DNA of 64,000 nucleotides, from the NCBI RefSeq assembly GCF_023078275.1, contig NC_062971.1, forward strand, positions 11,718,001 through 11,782,000, read 5' to 3'. The notes beneath the pieces were generated by a model. It saw nothing but the letters and a program-made list of their open reading frames with translations, was not told the origin of the DNA and did not search any database. A program made the position numbers and the translations under genes. Each line of letters starts with the position of its first letter. Position 1 is the first letter of the stretch. This document shows positions 1 to 11,960 of the stretch, one piece after another. The stretch is from Leguminivora glycinivorella (taxonomy: Eukaryota; Arthropoda; Insecta; Lepidoptera; Tortricidae).

Positions 1-3000
1 AACTTTAACTTCCTACAGACTCATTAAATCGCTACCTCTCCGCTCTTCACTGTTACTACAACCCACAAGGAAATTTCACACAAGAATTTACTGCCCTTTT
101 CGCCACAGAACAGTGCATTTAGTGTGAAATACTACTAATGGCCATATACATCGTAAAGCAACTAATTTGTGGTCAAACTCGCGTCGTAACGTAATGCTGC
201 GTGTGGTCAGGAGAGCTAAGATTTATTGGCGCTATGATCGGGTTGACTGACTGATTGATTTGGCTATTTGACGACAAATGTCATGAGAATTCCCTTTGTA
301 GGAATATATTTATTTAGACAAAGCGGTGTAGGCATGTCGTAATAGACTCATTTATAACCCCTCTAAATAAACCTCTTCTGACGGTATTTTGGGTTTGATC
401 GTGCGTGTTTGCGATGTTATGTTTATATGGGATATATTCATAAATTTACATATAAAAAACATAAAACACGCAATATGAAAATTCTTAGTAAATTAAATTC
501 CAACCAACGGTTTTGAGCATTATATTATTTTTGCATAAAATAAGAGATAGGTATATAGGAACTGAAAGATATACAAAAATAAAGAATTGAACATCCTACC
601 AGGGCGTTACAGATTCCACAAATGTTATTATAACAAATTAATAACTGTATTTTGTTATGCTAATATAATGTCTCGCGCATAGACGGCGCGGCGTGTCATG
701 AGCGACAGAAAAATTAGGAGCTTACTCGTGACAAAGCCATCAACCAATTCCCAAAAAACTGTTCTTGTGTGTCCCGCCGTGTGTACCGTCAAAGAAATCG
801 GCTCATTTACTAACTAATTAATAAAAAGCCCCAAATATCACGACACTGCGCGCACGCGCCGCGTCGCGTGCTCACGACGAGCGTGTGTCGTGCTGTTTGT
901 TTATTAATATTCGATTGGTAATGTAAATCGTAATAATTATGCACCGATGAAAAGCTCATGTTGGTGACCGTTGCTGGTTATTAATTGTTTCATTTGTTGC
1001 GGTGTTGTATGACAGACTCGTCATTGTAGTTTCAGTATTATGTATCAATTTGTCTGCAAATCAGGCTTTGCATGTTGCATTGCAAGACTTGAAGACGCGC
1101 AAGATGAAGGTTTTTATAACGAGTATCGATCATAACATATGCATTCTATACTTTAGAATTCCCACACAATTTTAAACAGTGTGATAGGCATTTCTATTTT
1201 TTTTTTGCTTTCCCTGGTCGTACGATGTGTATGAGAAAAGAAATATACTGTACATCTAAAATAAACAAAATCCCCCAAATATAAAAATCGAATTCAGCAT
1301 CCAATCCACCGCCAATCAACACCGCCTCGCAAAAGGGTCCAGAACATAAGTAGAAGCAAATTTTAAGGGTCCTAATTTAAGAGATAATTAAGTTTATCAT
1401 TTATCACAGTCCCACGTGTAGACAAGCGTTTAGTTATGGGATTATGGGGCGGAATCGGTGGATTGCCGTGTTTATTAGTTACGAAATTGCCGTGCGTTCC
1501 GTTGTGGATGCAGAGGGCGCACTAATGAAGTCACATTAGCAGATTGAGGAGGCACTCATCCATCATAGTATTTTAGAATTAAGCTTTTTTGTAAATGTTA
1601 CATATTTTAGGGAAATAGGCACATGGAAGGATCGTTCAGAAGTTTCATTTTGCCTTCTGTGTGCGTAAATCGGTCAGTCACTAAGGCCAGCTAGTAAAGT
1701 CCCAATAATATGTCAGCTTCTGTTATATATAGGTATCTTTAGGCGATGTCTTTACTAGTAGAGGCACAGATTGGAACGAATTTGTTAAGAATAAGTACAA
1801 TATCAACCACTAAAGCTGCACTGATCGAAGATAGGTAAATAAAGGCTTTTTATTGGTTCCTAGTAAACACATCCTTCGCTATCCATCCTCAAAAATATCT
1901 GTTGAAAACAAAGCCTCGCTTAAGATACCTTACTTCGTTACCAAGAAATTAACACGCGAATGAGTACGATTTTAATTGGATTTCACCCGGTATGCCAACG
2001 GAAGACCGGAAACAAATGAATCTAAGCTAGGTAATTAGGACCAAAAATATCTGTTTCTGGAAAACATACCCCAATTAGGTAGTAACTCACCAAATATTGT
2101 GACAAGCTCATTACCTGGCAGATCGGGCCCCGTTTATGGGCAATAACTGTTCGCACCCTGTATTTATTGCGGGCGCGACACGGCGGGCTGCGCGTTATCA
2201 CTTCCACGTTTGGCTAGACGCCCAACGATCCACCGTGCTTGGGGAAATATTATATGAACGCTATATAACTTGTTCAATACTATTATGTACTATTCAACGA
2301 CTTCATAGCAATATAATTTAACATTCAATTTTATAGCAATATAATAGGCGAGACGACTAAAAAACACTAATTAGGCCGTCAGTTAAATTATATCAAAGAA
2401 TTTTAGATACGTATTTTTTCTCGTAAACGAAAAACGACGACGGTACAGTGCGTTGAAGTTTCACGTGACGTCACGCCTAGGTACAATTTTTCACTCCGGA
2501 ACTCTGATGCTAAATATCTTTGTATTTTTTTCATTAATTAGAAAAAGTGAAAAATATGTGTTCAGTATTATTGGACGATCTCACTGACGGGCTAAACAGA
2601 ATACCATTTTTTATGTAGTCGTCATCCCTATTATATAGGCATCTATACTCACTCAGCTCAGGATTCATAATTCATTATTGATTCATACAAATATCACATA
2701 CGACTAGAAAAGTTTAGTATTATCAAACTATTTTCGATTCGATGTTACTTATATTTTTATAGGTAAGTAAGTAAATATTACAATAAATTGTATAACTATT
2801 TTATTGTGATATTTATATTGTAGCTAATACTTATGTTTATGTGTAATAATTTATTATCATCCCCCACTGTATGTCTAATATGATAAATTGTGAATAATTT
2901 AGCGACGAATGATAGTCGACTATAATATTTTACAATGCAAACATTTTACTACTCGTAGGTATATCCGACTATTTAGGAAAAGCGTTAAAATACCTGCCAT

Positions 3001-3814
3001 CAGCTACCTAAAGCCAAACGAAGCTTTGAAGCAAAGGCAAAGATTTTGATAGCCCCGCCTACAATTGAATAGAAGTTTGCTGTTTAAAATATTACTTGAA
3101 CTGGCGAAGCTATCAAAATCGCTGCCAACTTAGCTTGGTGACTCATCAGCACAGATAATACCTATTACTCCATCATCCACATTGATAGCTTTGTCTATGA
3201 CCTCATCCACTAATCTCCCGTTAGTCGGATCGAGGCGCCCGTGGCGAAAACATCTCCAGAAAAATAAGAAAATATGCCTACATGCGTTGTCAAATTGTGT
3301 AAAAATGACAATAATCGAAAGAAAAAATAATACGGAGCAACTTTTCATGCATAAATTAATACTTTATCGCGTTATTATGCGTATAATCACAATATTAATT
3401 AATGTTCATAATCGTAAACCAACAAACTGCAAAACAAGAGTGTGACCAGTATTTTTTTTAAATAGTGTTTGCACACGGCGCACTGAGTCATTATTATTTG
3501 TTAAAAACAAGATATTTCTAAGTTTCCATTAAAATAATTAGTTTTTGATAAATTAAGTGAAGAATTGATTTTCTTTTGACCTGAATTATAATTATTTTGA
3601 TTTTAAATCGTGTTTGCACATCGCAAACCGTCTGCCACTGGCTTGAAAAGTCGCCACCCAGAAAAAAAAATGCCGCCATTGTTGGCCAGCCGGTTTACAG
3701 CCCCTCTAGTTAACGTTATAGGAGTGTCCGACAGCGTTTATGACACGAAGAGGTTGCCAAACTAAACTTTCACGTTTGTTTATTGGTTTACGTGTCAGAT
3801 TTAGCAGCCCAGGT
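1..3814. other. Unassigned AT-rich DNA, no gene recognised
   Basis: No open frame here has recognisable protein similarity. Two CpG-rich patches, about 660-720 and 840-890, stand out from the AT-rich background and could be regulatory, but no core promoter can be assigned. A short inverted pair (ATTTTGATAGC near 3046 and GCTATCAAAAT near 3108) may be the remains of a small MITE. Confidence 0.5.
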
Positions 3815-3882
3815 GACGATAAAATATCAGGCCGTCCCTATCGCACTTAAGTGCGATAGGGACGGCCTGCTATTTTATCGTC
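3815..3882. repeat. Near-perfect 68-bp palindrome (small MITE-like hairpin)
   Basis: The two 34-nt arms starting GACGATAAAATA are reverse complements with one mismatch and meet at CTTAAG with no loop. Such a structure would extrude as a long hairpin. The likely origin is a very short fold-back MITE, but no convincing target duplication was found. Confidence 0.75.
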
Positions 3883-3895
3883 TATCGCGCGACCA

Positions 3896-4138
3896 CCATA
3901 CATACATACATACACGTACATATAATCACGCCTGTATCTCACAAAAGGGTAGGCAGAGCATATGAACTACTAAAGTTTCAGTGCCACTCTTGGCAAAAAG
4001 GGGTTGAAAGAAATCGAAATTGTGACATTGCAGTGACCGGTTACCAGCCTTTCGCCTACGCCACAATTTAACCCATATCCCACAGTCGACTTTTACGACA
4101 CCCACGGGAAGAAAGGGGGTGGTGAAATTCTAAAATAA
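3896..4138 (+). repeat. Dispersed repeat family D, copy 1
   Basis: Starts in a CATA microsatellite, continues through CACGCCTGTATCTCACAAAA and ends near GGGAAGAAAGGGGGTGGTGA. The same order of segments occurs at 47256-47520 and, shortened, at 14346-14450. The family is one I recognise as common in moth genomes; its type (SINE or LINE 3' end) cannot be decided here. Confidence 0.7.
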
Positions 4139-5051
4139 ATAATATTTCGTATGTTTCCGCAGGCCATATGGCCTACAGTAGTTTTTCAGTGACAGTACAT
4201 TACCTATTGACTGACTGATAAAATTCTGGTTAAACAAACCCGTAAAAGTAGTATTGAAATATCGAAATTATAACAGTGTGCATTTCTATAGCCGATCAAT
4301 ATACAGTATGTATTTACAATCATTAAAGTAAAAGTGTACATTAATGTAACTAAGGATACACTTTAACGCCACTATAATAAAGTTTAGTTTATGATAATAC
4401 TAGACTTAGTTTTAGATTACGTTGACTACATTACGTAGATTACGTTGTATCTCTAAAGCAATTGATTGAAATCAACGAATTAAGCATTCCGTGGTTCCTT
4501 CATGTCACCATGTAAATCAAGTCTTATTGGAAACACGCCCAGAAATAATGCCCTCATGTTTTTTTCTCACAACACGTAATTTGTCTATGGACTTTTTAAA
4601 ACTTGTTCCATGTTACGAAACTAAATAAAATCACGTGTGGCCGCAGCTGCGGCTAAAAAGAATTAGTCAGACTTAATGCCAACATTCGTATTACTTAAAC
4701 TTACCGCAAACCGTCGAAAAACGCGATTTTTCACACTCCAAAAACAAATATTTGGAGCATAGACAATGTACCTTTTCCCCCAAAGTTTTTATTTGTAAAT
4801 GCAGCGTAGCAACTATTAATTCATATTAGTGTTCTATTTTTGGATTCAAAATATGGAATGTTTTTAAAAGGAGCGGGAAACGTGATAGGTGGTGAATGCA
4901 GGAGTTCTTTGAAATCGGAACTCGCTTCGAAATTGCTAATTGGTGTCCTTTTTCAATCGTAGGTATGTATTCTCTTATTTTACAAACTTTTTTCCGCTTT
5001 TACGTAAAAGTTACTTTTATGTTTTCATTACTTGGCTTATATCGATATCCT
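4139..5051. other. Unassigned AT-rich DNA
   Basis: No gene, RNA or clear repeat recognised. Contains only short open frames without similarity to known proteins. Confidence 0.4.
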
Positions 5052-5242
5052 AATCCATACTATACTAATATTATAAATGGGAAAGTGTGTGTGTCTGTTT
5101 GTTTGTCCGTCTTTCACAGCAAAACGGAGCGACGAATTGACGTGATTTTTTTTAGGTGGAGATAGTTAAAGGGATGGAGAGTGATATAGGCTACTTTTTG
5201 TCTCTTTCTAACGCGAGCGAAGCCGCGGGCAAAAAGCTAGTA
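5052..5242 (+). repeat. Dispersed repeat family A, copy 1
   Basis: A unit of about 180 bp running from ATCCATAC..AATATTATAAATGGG through a TGTGTGTCTGTTTGTTTGTC stretch to GCGAAGCCGCGGGCAAAA-GCTAGT. Five copies lie in the window, two in this orientation and three inverted. It is a widespread lepidopteran repeat. The short open frame at 4896-5165 runs into it and is not a gene. Confidence 0.8.
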
Positions 5243-5425
5243 TTATATACATAAGCAGGTAGTTGTACTGTACGTACATATACTTAAATGTACTATCGAA
5301 CCAACTGAATCATGACCAACCAGCTCATCTTGCCAAACCGTCTTAAAAGTAGATCGAAATTCGCTTGCAAATAGGGTTTCCTTTGTGACGAACTTGTTAT
5401 CATTTTATTAGATACTGACATAGTC

Positions 5426-5737
5426 ATGAATCATCATTATGATGCAGGTTTGAAAAATTCAAACGAATTATCTGCCAAGTGGGTCATGAATCATCAGATG
5501 CAGAGTAAGGTGCCCATCCCCCCTCTGCAATCAAGTACCTATTACAAAAGTAGGGTGGTCACGACACGTCTCTCTGTATTTATTACATCTGATATCGAAA
5601 TTCAGAAACTTCCGAGTTATGAAGCCTTAACTAAACAACATCAGATGGCATGTCAAAGGTGGAATGCTTATCACATACCTATCACTGAACGGTACCATGA
5701 GGACGACCTGACAAACAAACCTGACTATAAACCATAG
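5426..5737 (+). CDS. Unrecognised 103-codon open frame (doubtful)
   Basis: An ATG-to-TAG frame encoding a hydrophilic protein without signal peptide, membrane segment or recognisable motif. An AATAAA lies at 5742-5747, directly after the stop, and the frame does not overlap any repeat identified here. It could be a terminal exon, part of an untranslated RNA, or chance. No splice partner or neighbouring exon is evident. Confidence 0.2.
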   Translation: MNHHYDAGLKNSNELSAKWVMNHQMQSKVPIPPLQSSTYYKSRVVTTRLSVFITSDIEIQKLPSYEALTKQHQMACQRWNAYHIPITERYHEDDLTNKPDYKP

Positions 5738-5747
5738 TGGAAATAAA

Positions 5748-6953
5748 TTAAAACGATCTATTATATGCATCTATCTTCGGTATTATGCTGATTTTCCGCC
5801 GGGGAGCCGAAAAGCGTGACTGTTGGCCTGAGAGAGGTTACACACAGTAACCAGGTGTAAGAACAGTACGTAACAAGGCGGTTCATAAATTATACCAAAA
5901 AATGTCTTATCAATAAGCTTGATTTAGTTTTCTCAACACGTAGCACTGATGGTGTTCCAAACATTTGGAAGGCATGCGCGGAACGAAAGCCAACTTGTAG
6001 AGGTCCCTTTGACACTTCAATCTAATGTATGTAATTGTAAGACAGTGAGGATGATGCATGCGAATTATAAGTAACGCAGAAATGACAACTTTTGAAAGCT
6101 CTAGAGTATTAGCAATCGGTTCAGGTGTTCTAACCTAAAAGATAGAACTAGAATCTTGCCCGAAGGTGTTATATTTTACATTTGGTACTTTAGTACCTAT
6201 TGCATTTTTTCTGTTTACCTATATATAAAACTACAGTATATTACAATATAATTATTAGATATTATTCATGAAAGTTATATAAAAATCTAACTTTTTTCCA
6301 AAGCAAAGAAGCACCAAAATAAAACTGCGATTATCATGCCGTCTTTAAGCGACGACTGTGCGCAGGGACTATTGTGGCCCTGAATAATGTTAAGTGCTTC
6401 GCTATACTGCGCCCGCGCAACTCCCTATAAACAATTTCGCGAAATAAATCCTAGAGCCGCGTGCGATTTGCAGTCCGATCGCATAAAATTGGTCAAGTTA
6501 GTACTATAATTTTTATTGGTAAAAGGTAATTTCAGGGAAAAGTTCATAATTCAGAGTCCATAGAAAATCAATAATATTGGTTATCCTTAAAATGACCTTC
6601 ATTACATTTACAAACATTACCATTTTACCGTTGTTTCCATGAAAATATGTATACCCTTCAAATCAATTTTAACTTACTTATTTCATGTGCTTCGTGAACA
6701 AAGTTACTACATGAAGATTAACGAAAGTAGGGCATTAATAATACCTACTACCGTACTACAATTAAAATAAGTTGTTGATTTGATATTATTTATATCATAT
6801 CCTATGTGTACTTACCATGAATGAATGGATAGCTACTATGTAATTATGTAACATGTGTATTACATATTATAAAAATAACTTTGAAAACACGTACCTACCT
6901 AAATAGTTGATTTAAATAAAAACAATTTTTATATTGAAAATATCATGTAAAAA
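5748..6953. other. Unassigned DNA
   Basis: No gene recognised. A moderately GC-rich patch near 6350-6480 (GCGCAGGG..GCGCCCGCGC) interrupts AT-rich sequence. The nature of the patch is unknown. Confidence 0.4.
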
Positions 6954-7133
6954 ATCCATACTAATATTATGAATGGGAAAGTGTGTGTGTTGTTTGTTTG
7001 TCCGTATTTCACGGCAAGACGGAGCGACGAATTGACGTGATTTTTTAAGTGAAGATAATTGAAGGAATAGAGAGTGACATATGCTACTTTTTATCTCTTT
7101 CTAACGCGAGCGAAGCCGCGGGCAAAAGCTAGT
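6954..7133 (+). repeat. Dispersed repeat family A, copy 2
   Basis: Same order as copy 1: AATCCATACTAATATTATGA, GTGTGTGTTGTTTGTTTGTC, GGAGCGACGAATTGACGTGA and the terminal GCGAAGCCGCGGGCAAAAGC. Substitutions and small indels show that it diverged independently. Confidence 0.8.
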
Positions 7134-8911
7134 AAAAAATAAATCGCAAGGAACCAAATTCCGACGTCCCGACTGCAGTGGAATCCGCCGGTACCGATAG
7201 CATCGGCGAGACACGAGCCGTTGCCAACCGTACCGCCTAGTAATTGCTATACCTACTTATGCCTTTAAAGGCCTTTGTGGAGCATGTGCATGCCTAGGAA
7301 ACGTTCCTAATTTTTTAGGCGTCACGACATTTGCCCTATTATGGTTTTCACGAACTTTCACTAAGTATTGGTGCCAATTTACGGTAGCGTTATTTCGATT
7401 TCAGTTGTGTAACTGATGTTCTCTGAATTCCTTAAATTACAACAGCATTATGCAATTTAGAAATTTCACACGCACACTGTTAATTAAGGCAAAACAATGG
7501 TTTGTACTTAAGTACAATTAAATACAAGAAAACAATCAAATATCAATAAAAAACTTAACAGCAAATCATAAATATTAGGTAATTTGTGTGCAGATGGAGA
7601 CACCGAGAGACAGACCGACATATAGCGAAACCATAAGGGTTCGTAGTTGACGAAGGAACCTTAAAACCAGTGCCCAAGTAGTGACATCTAGTGGCGAGTA
7701 GCAAAACAATTCAATCAAATCAAGTTATTGTTCGAGAATTTATGTAACTAGGTACTCAACACAGTACATTTTATCGAAAACACTGACTATAACAATGGAA
7801 TCTCAAAATATCTATGTTGGATTCGATACTCTTCGACTGTTCCTAGCCGTAACAGCCGGTACCTACTAGCAGCCCTATTGTAAACTCTCATAATTAAATT
7901 CCTAATCATGAACCGATAAACTCGAACACAAATCATGTTAATGGAAATTATCACCGTATCAAACCTCATTTACATACTAACAAACTGATTAATTAAATCA
8001 TATAACTAATTGAGTGTAAATCTATTACATTTGTATGGTGATTTTGATGGTGTAATACCAACATTGTCAACGCTTGATTATAGATAGACAAATTACTCTC
8101 CCGAATAATCAGGAAAGTACTTATTATGGATGGTGTTTAATTTGAATGTTATGACTATAAGAGGTAACCAATTTAATAAAAAAGTGAAACTAGTTATCGC
8201 TGAAAATGACGTTTCAACTTATTACATATGTATATATATTTTGTGGTTTAGCGTCATTGTTTGTTAGTCTTATTAAAATGGCTAAAATGTTCACATCTTC
8301 AGGAATTTGAAAATTGCAAGTTAAAATAGATGCATTTGTGACTAGAGCAATGGCCAAAGATATTGTGAAGGTGTAGGTGAAAAAATAAAAAATTGATACA
8401 TTTGATCATTCTGATTATGTCAATGATCATCGTTAATAGCAATTGCATACATACCTTCTAATCTAAGAATAAGTAATTAGTCAATTAAATGGTAAGTAGA
8501 TACAGTTAATTAGGAATACCTATCTATGTCTCTTCTAAATATACTCTACTACAATAAACCAAACACACTAACTTATTTCTGTGAAGATATTCAAAGTATT
8601 CAGTTAGCTTAAGTGAAGCGCTGTGTGTATGTGATATATTCTCGTTTATTTGTGTAAAGATGCCCGCTGGCAATGTTGTGGAGAACGTGATGACAAATGA
8701 ATTAATAAAGAAGAGGTTGGGTCTCGTTTTCTAAGGGCCCTTTTATAATGGTAAATACTGCTATAGATTGTTTATTTTACTTTAACACCGTTATAGGTAG
8801 GTACTTTGGTTATTAAAACATCGACGGAACATAAACAGACGACAATTAATATGATACAGTCTTTTTGTGCGCGTTTTCGTTGATTTTAATTACCTACTTA
8901 CTTATATGTAC
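7134..8911. other. Unassigned AT-rich DNA
   Basis: Apart from the family F fragment there is nothing recognisable. A GC-rich stretch at about 7160-7240 has no identifiable coding content. Short open frames have no similarity to known families. Confidence 0.4.
7591..7668 (+). repeat. Terminal fragment of repeat family F
   Basis: The segment ACAGACCGACATATAGCGAA followed by CCATAAGGGTTCG and GGAACCTTAAAA matches the 3' ends of the longer copies at 41421-42304 and 57260-58191 (GACAGACAGACA.., then GGAACCCTAAAAA). Only the terminal part remains. Confidence 0.6.
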
Positions 8912-8913
8912 TA

Positions 8914-9051
8914 AGGTGCATTAGGGTAATTCCGAAAGTCGTCTAATTACGAAAGTCGCATAAAAATCGCATCATTATTTCCATCATATCAAGATTCCCC
9001 TTTCGAAATTACCCGAGCATTTCTGTCATTCGAAATTACCCTAATGCACCT
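8914..9051. mobile_element. 138-bp MITE with TA target duplication
   Basis: Terminal inverted repeats AGGTGCATTAGGGTAATT and its complement AATTACCCTAATGCACCT face each other and are flanked on both sides by TA (8912-8913 and 9052-9053). TA duplication fits a Tc1/mariner-type non-autonomous element. The interior repeats a GAAAGTCG/TTCGAAAT theme and has no coding capacity. Confidence 0.75.
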
Positions 9052-9053
9052 TA

Positions 9054-10659
9054 CCTATATTTTTTTTTCCTATAAATAAATTATCATCCAGCAAATCGCC
9101 TGATGTAACACGTTCACAAAATGGTTCTAAATGCGTGTAATCCTAGTTTGCTCCATCACAAGCATGTAATTCCTGTAAATGGTTTCGTATCTAATTTGTC
9201 TGGCCTAATTTAGAAGTAACTACTTACATTTATTTTATTTATTTTATTTATTATTCAAATAAGTTACACAGCATAACAGTAAAACCAAAGCACTGTGAAA
9301 CTAAAAAATAAAAACAATAGGTATAAATATAGCACAACAGTAAAAATCAGACAAAAAAAAACAATATTCTATTTATGTATTAATTATATTAAGTTGACTA
9401 TCGTAAAAATAAGAACTTGGGTCATATACCTGCGGATTGTAATAGCAATGATTTAAAATTCAAACAATGTACGACATACCTACTTAAATCTAAATCGTAT
9501 CAAATTTATTTCGTATGCCCATTATAAACCGACCCTTAACGGGCTCGTGTCCACCATTCTCCACCAAACGCATATTAAGCGTCTTTATACTCTTTATTTG
9601 TATTCCATTAACTAAACTCCATTCAGACTTCTTAATAGGAAGCAATTACATTTACGAAACAACTGATGACTTTATTTTAACCGTGACTGTAAAATATTAT
9701 TTTCATGTGTGACAGTTATTACTGGTTAATTACATACAGACGTTATGTTGTGCAATATGTTTGATTGTGTAATTAATTTTTGAGATTTAATTTTGTGTAG
9801 GTTGCCTTAATAACCTTTTGTTTAGTTAAGTATTTTTATAGTGCTAGTTCAATTCCAAACACCTACGAAAATAAATCATGAAATTATTATAAACTAAAGC
9901 TTTAGCTAATAAAGAAAATGGGCTTCGAAACAGCTTTGCACCTAATAGTGACTGCACTCGAGCGAAGCTTTAAAAAAGACAATAATGCAATCTGTTTGAT
10001 TATCCACGAAACGCAATTTAAAATCAGAATGCCAGCCTAAAGAAATAAAGTTCGAAATCACACGAAAAACGTATCTTGTAAAGAAGTAATGGGAAGGCCC
10101 ACGGCGGCGACGTGCCGCGCAGCGCACCGCGCGGATTACCGCGCATGTCCCGCGCACACGCATCCTGCCCAACACACCGGCGTAACTAATTACTGACATC
10201 TACCAACATACGCCCTCCTTCCACTGAATACAGCCCTGTTGACAGCCGGAATTTAGATGTTAACAATATTCAGGACATTAAAGTGGTAGAATGGTTTGAT
10301 CTATTTTGGATTTTTCTAAGCTTTTATGGTTTACACGATAGTTTTACAAGGTATGGATTAAGGGATATTGTATGATATACGTAGGTGACTAAATTCATAT
10401 GTATACTATGTAGTTCGAACTAGGCAATCTGTTTATAGCACCAGAACAAACATAGCATTGATGCCAGGCTGCCAGAAAAGTAACATAAATATTCAATTGT
10501 GAGAAGATTTAGGATAAAGGCCAAAGGGGTTTGGTTTTCTAATCGTGAAAACAATATTAGACTAATTACAGATAAGTATGAGATAGTTAACATCAAACCT
10601 AAACTTACCACCTAATGAAAGCCCATATTGTTATGAGCATCATAAGTACCTGATTCCAT
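9054..10659. other. Unassigned DNA with an AT-rich repeat tail
   Basis: Around 9230-9370 a TTTATTTTATT stretch followed by CAAATAAGTTACACAGC looks like the reverse-complemented tail of a LINE or SINE. A CpG-rich block at about 10100-10170 is of unknown nature. No gene recognised. Confidence 0.4.
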
Positions 10660-11960
10660 ACCCTAAACGAAACTATTATGTCAACATTAATACCTTCTAT
10701 TCTTGACAGAGAAATCACATCTTTGGAAAAAGAACTGTTCACTCTACCAGTGAAATGGGGCGGTCTCGGTATCAACAATCCATTCAAAAACAGTAAATTT
10801 TACAAGTCGTCCATACTCCATAGAATCAAACAAGATATTAATTAATGCAATCAAAAATACAGAAAACCTGGACCTAATTGCCCATCAAACCCATGCAGCA
10901 GAAACCATGAGAATTTGCAAACTGACAAGGCATCTGAAAGACAGTCAAACTAGCAAAGATATTATATCCAATCTACCATATAAACTGCAAAGATGCGTCC
11001 AAAGAATAGTCGAATCAAACTCATCCCAATGGCTGTCAATCATTTCTACCACCGCAAACAATACAGACCTCACATCCACGCAATTTAGAGATGCCCTTGC
11101 CATCCGCTACGCACACGAACCTGGCCCCGTAGCCGAATGGCATTTCTCCGACGCCAAACGAAAGCGATACGCCGCTGGCTCTGTCGCGCCAATACGCAAG
11201 CGCGATAGAGATAGATATCTACTAGCGCTTCGTTTCGTGAGCGTTTCGTGAGCGATTGTGCCATTCGGCTAGCCACCCTGGGCACCTTCCTCAAGTATGC
11301 GATGGCTGCGGTGAAAATGACTTCAACTTAAATCATGCCCTAAATTGTAAAAAAGGAGGTTTATTAAACAAGGCCACGACCAACACCGAGATGATTTTAA
11401 AAATTGGGCTGAATTAGCCTGGGGTACTGGTACAATAGAACCCTTAATGCGTGATGCAAATACTAATACCTGGCTGGCTGGCTAGCCCTTATAGGCGATC
11501 TGTTATTGAGCAGTGTTTGGGAACCTGCAAGGAAAGCGTTCTTCGACGTTCGCATAGTTAATGCTGACGCTTCCTCTTACAGCGACCTCACCTGGCAAAA
11601 AACATCACAGAGACACAGCCGAGAAAAACATTTAAAATACGACCGAGCTACAGAAGATCTAAGAGCGTTGTTTACACCATTAATCATACCATGTGATGGG
11701 GCCATTGGGACCAACTATAGCAGTTTCCTGTAAAGAACAGCATCAAAATTAAATACGAAATGGGGAAAACCATACTCGCAAGTAATGTTTTGGTTAAAGG
11801 TAAAGGTCCAAATTTCCTTATTCGAGCAGTTTCAATAAGAGTGAGAGGCGCCCGGAGACTTATCAGGGCCTTCGAATGTGAGGACGGAGCGGATCCTGTA
11901 CAAAACCAGGATTCCGAAGAAACAGCCTTAGCAAGAATAAGTGATTTTCATCTTTTAACA
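10660..11960 (+). pseudogene. Decayed retroelement protein region (post-RT, zinc-finger/endonuclease-like part)
   Basis: Several frames must be joined to read it. In order: a LPVKWGGLG motif near 10740; a helical region (about 10907-11129) ending in STQFRDALAIRY; then, after an inserted MITE, HPGHLPQ followed by a CCHC-type motif C-x2-C-x8-H-x3-C at about 11298-11350; then a GG-x(n)-HRDDF region with an EP motif; and DVRIVNADASSY near 11550. This order matches my memory of the region downstream of reverse transcriptase in retroelements with a restriction-like endonuclease. Clade assignment is tentative. Frameshifts and stops throughout show it is dead. Confidence 0.5.
11130..11271. mobile_element. 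MITE with TAGCCGAATGGCA termini, copy 1 (inserted in a retroelement relic)
   Basis: Starts TAGCCGAATGGCA and ends with the exact complement TGCCATTCGGCTA; 142 bp. It contains a short tandem CGTTTCGTGAG repeat near the right end. The retroelement relic reads up to EPGP before it and resumes with HPGHLPQ-CDGC just after it, so this is a later insertion. A related shorter copy is at 39710-39803. Confidence 0.75.
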
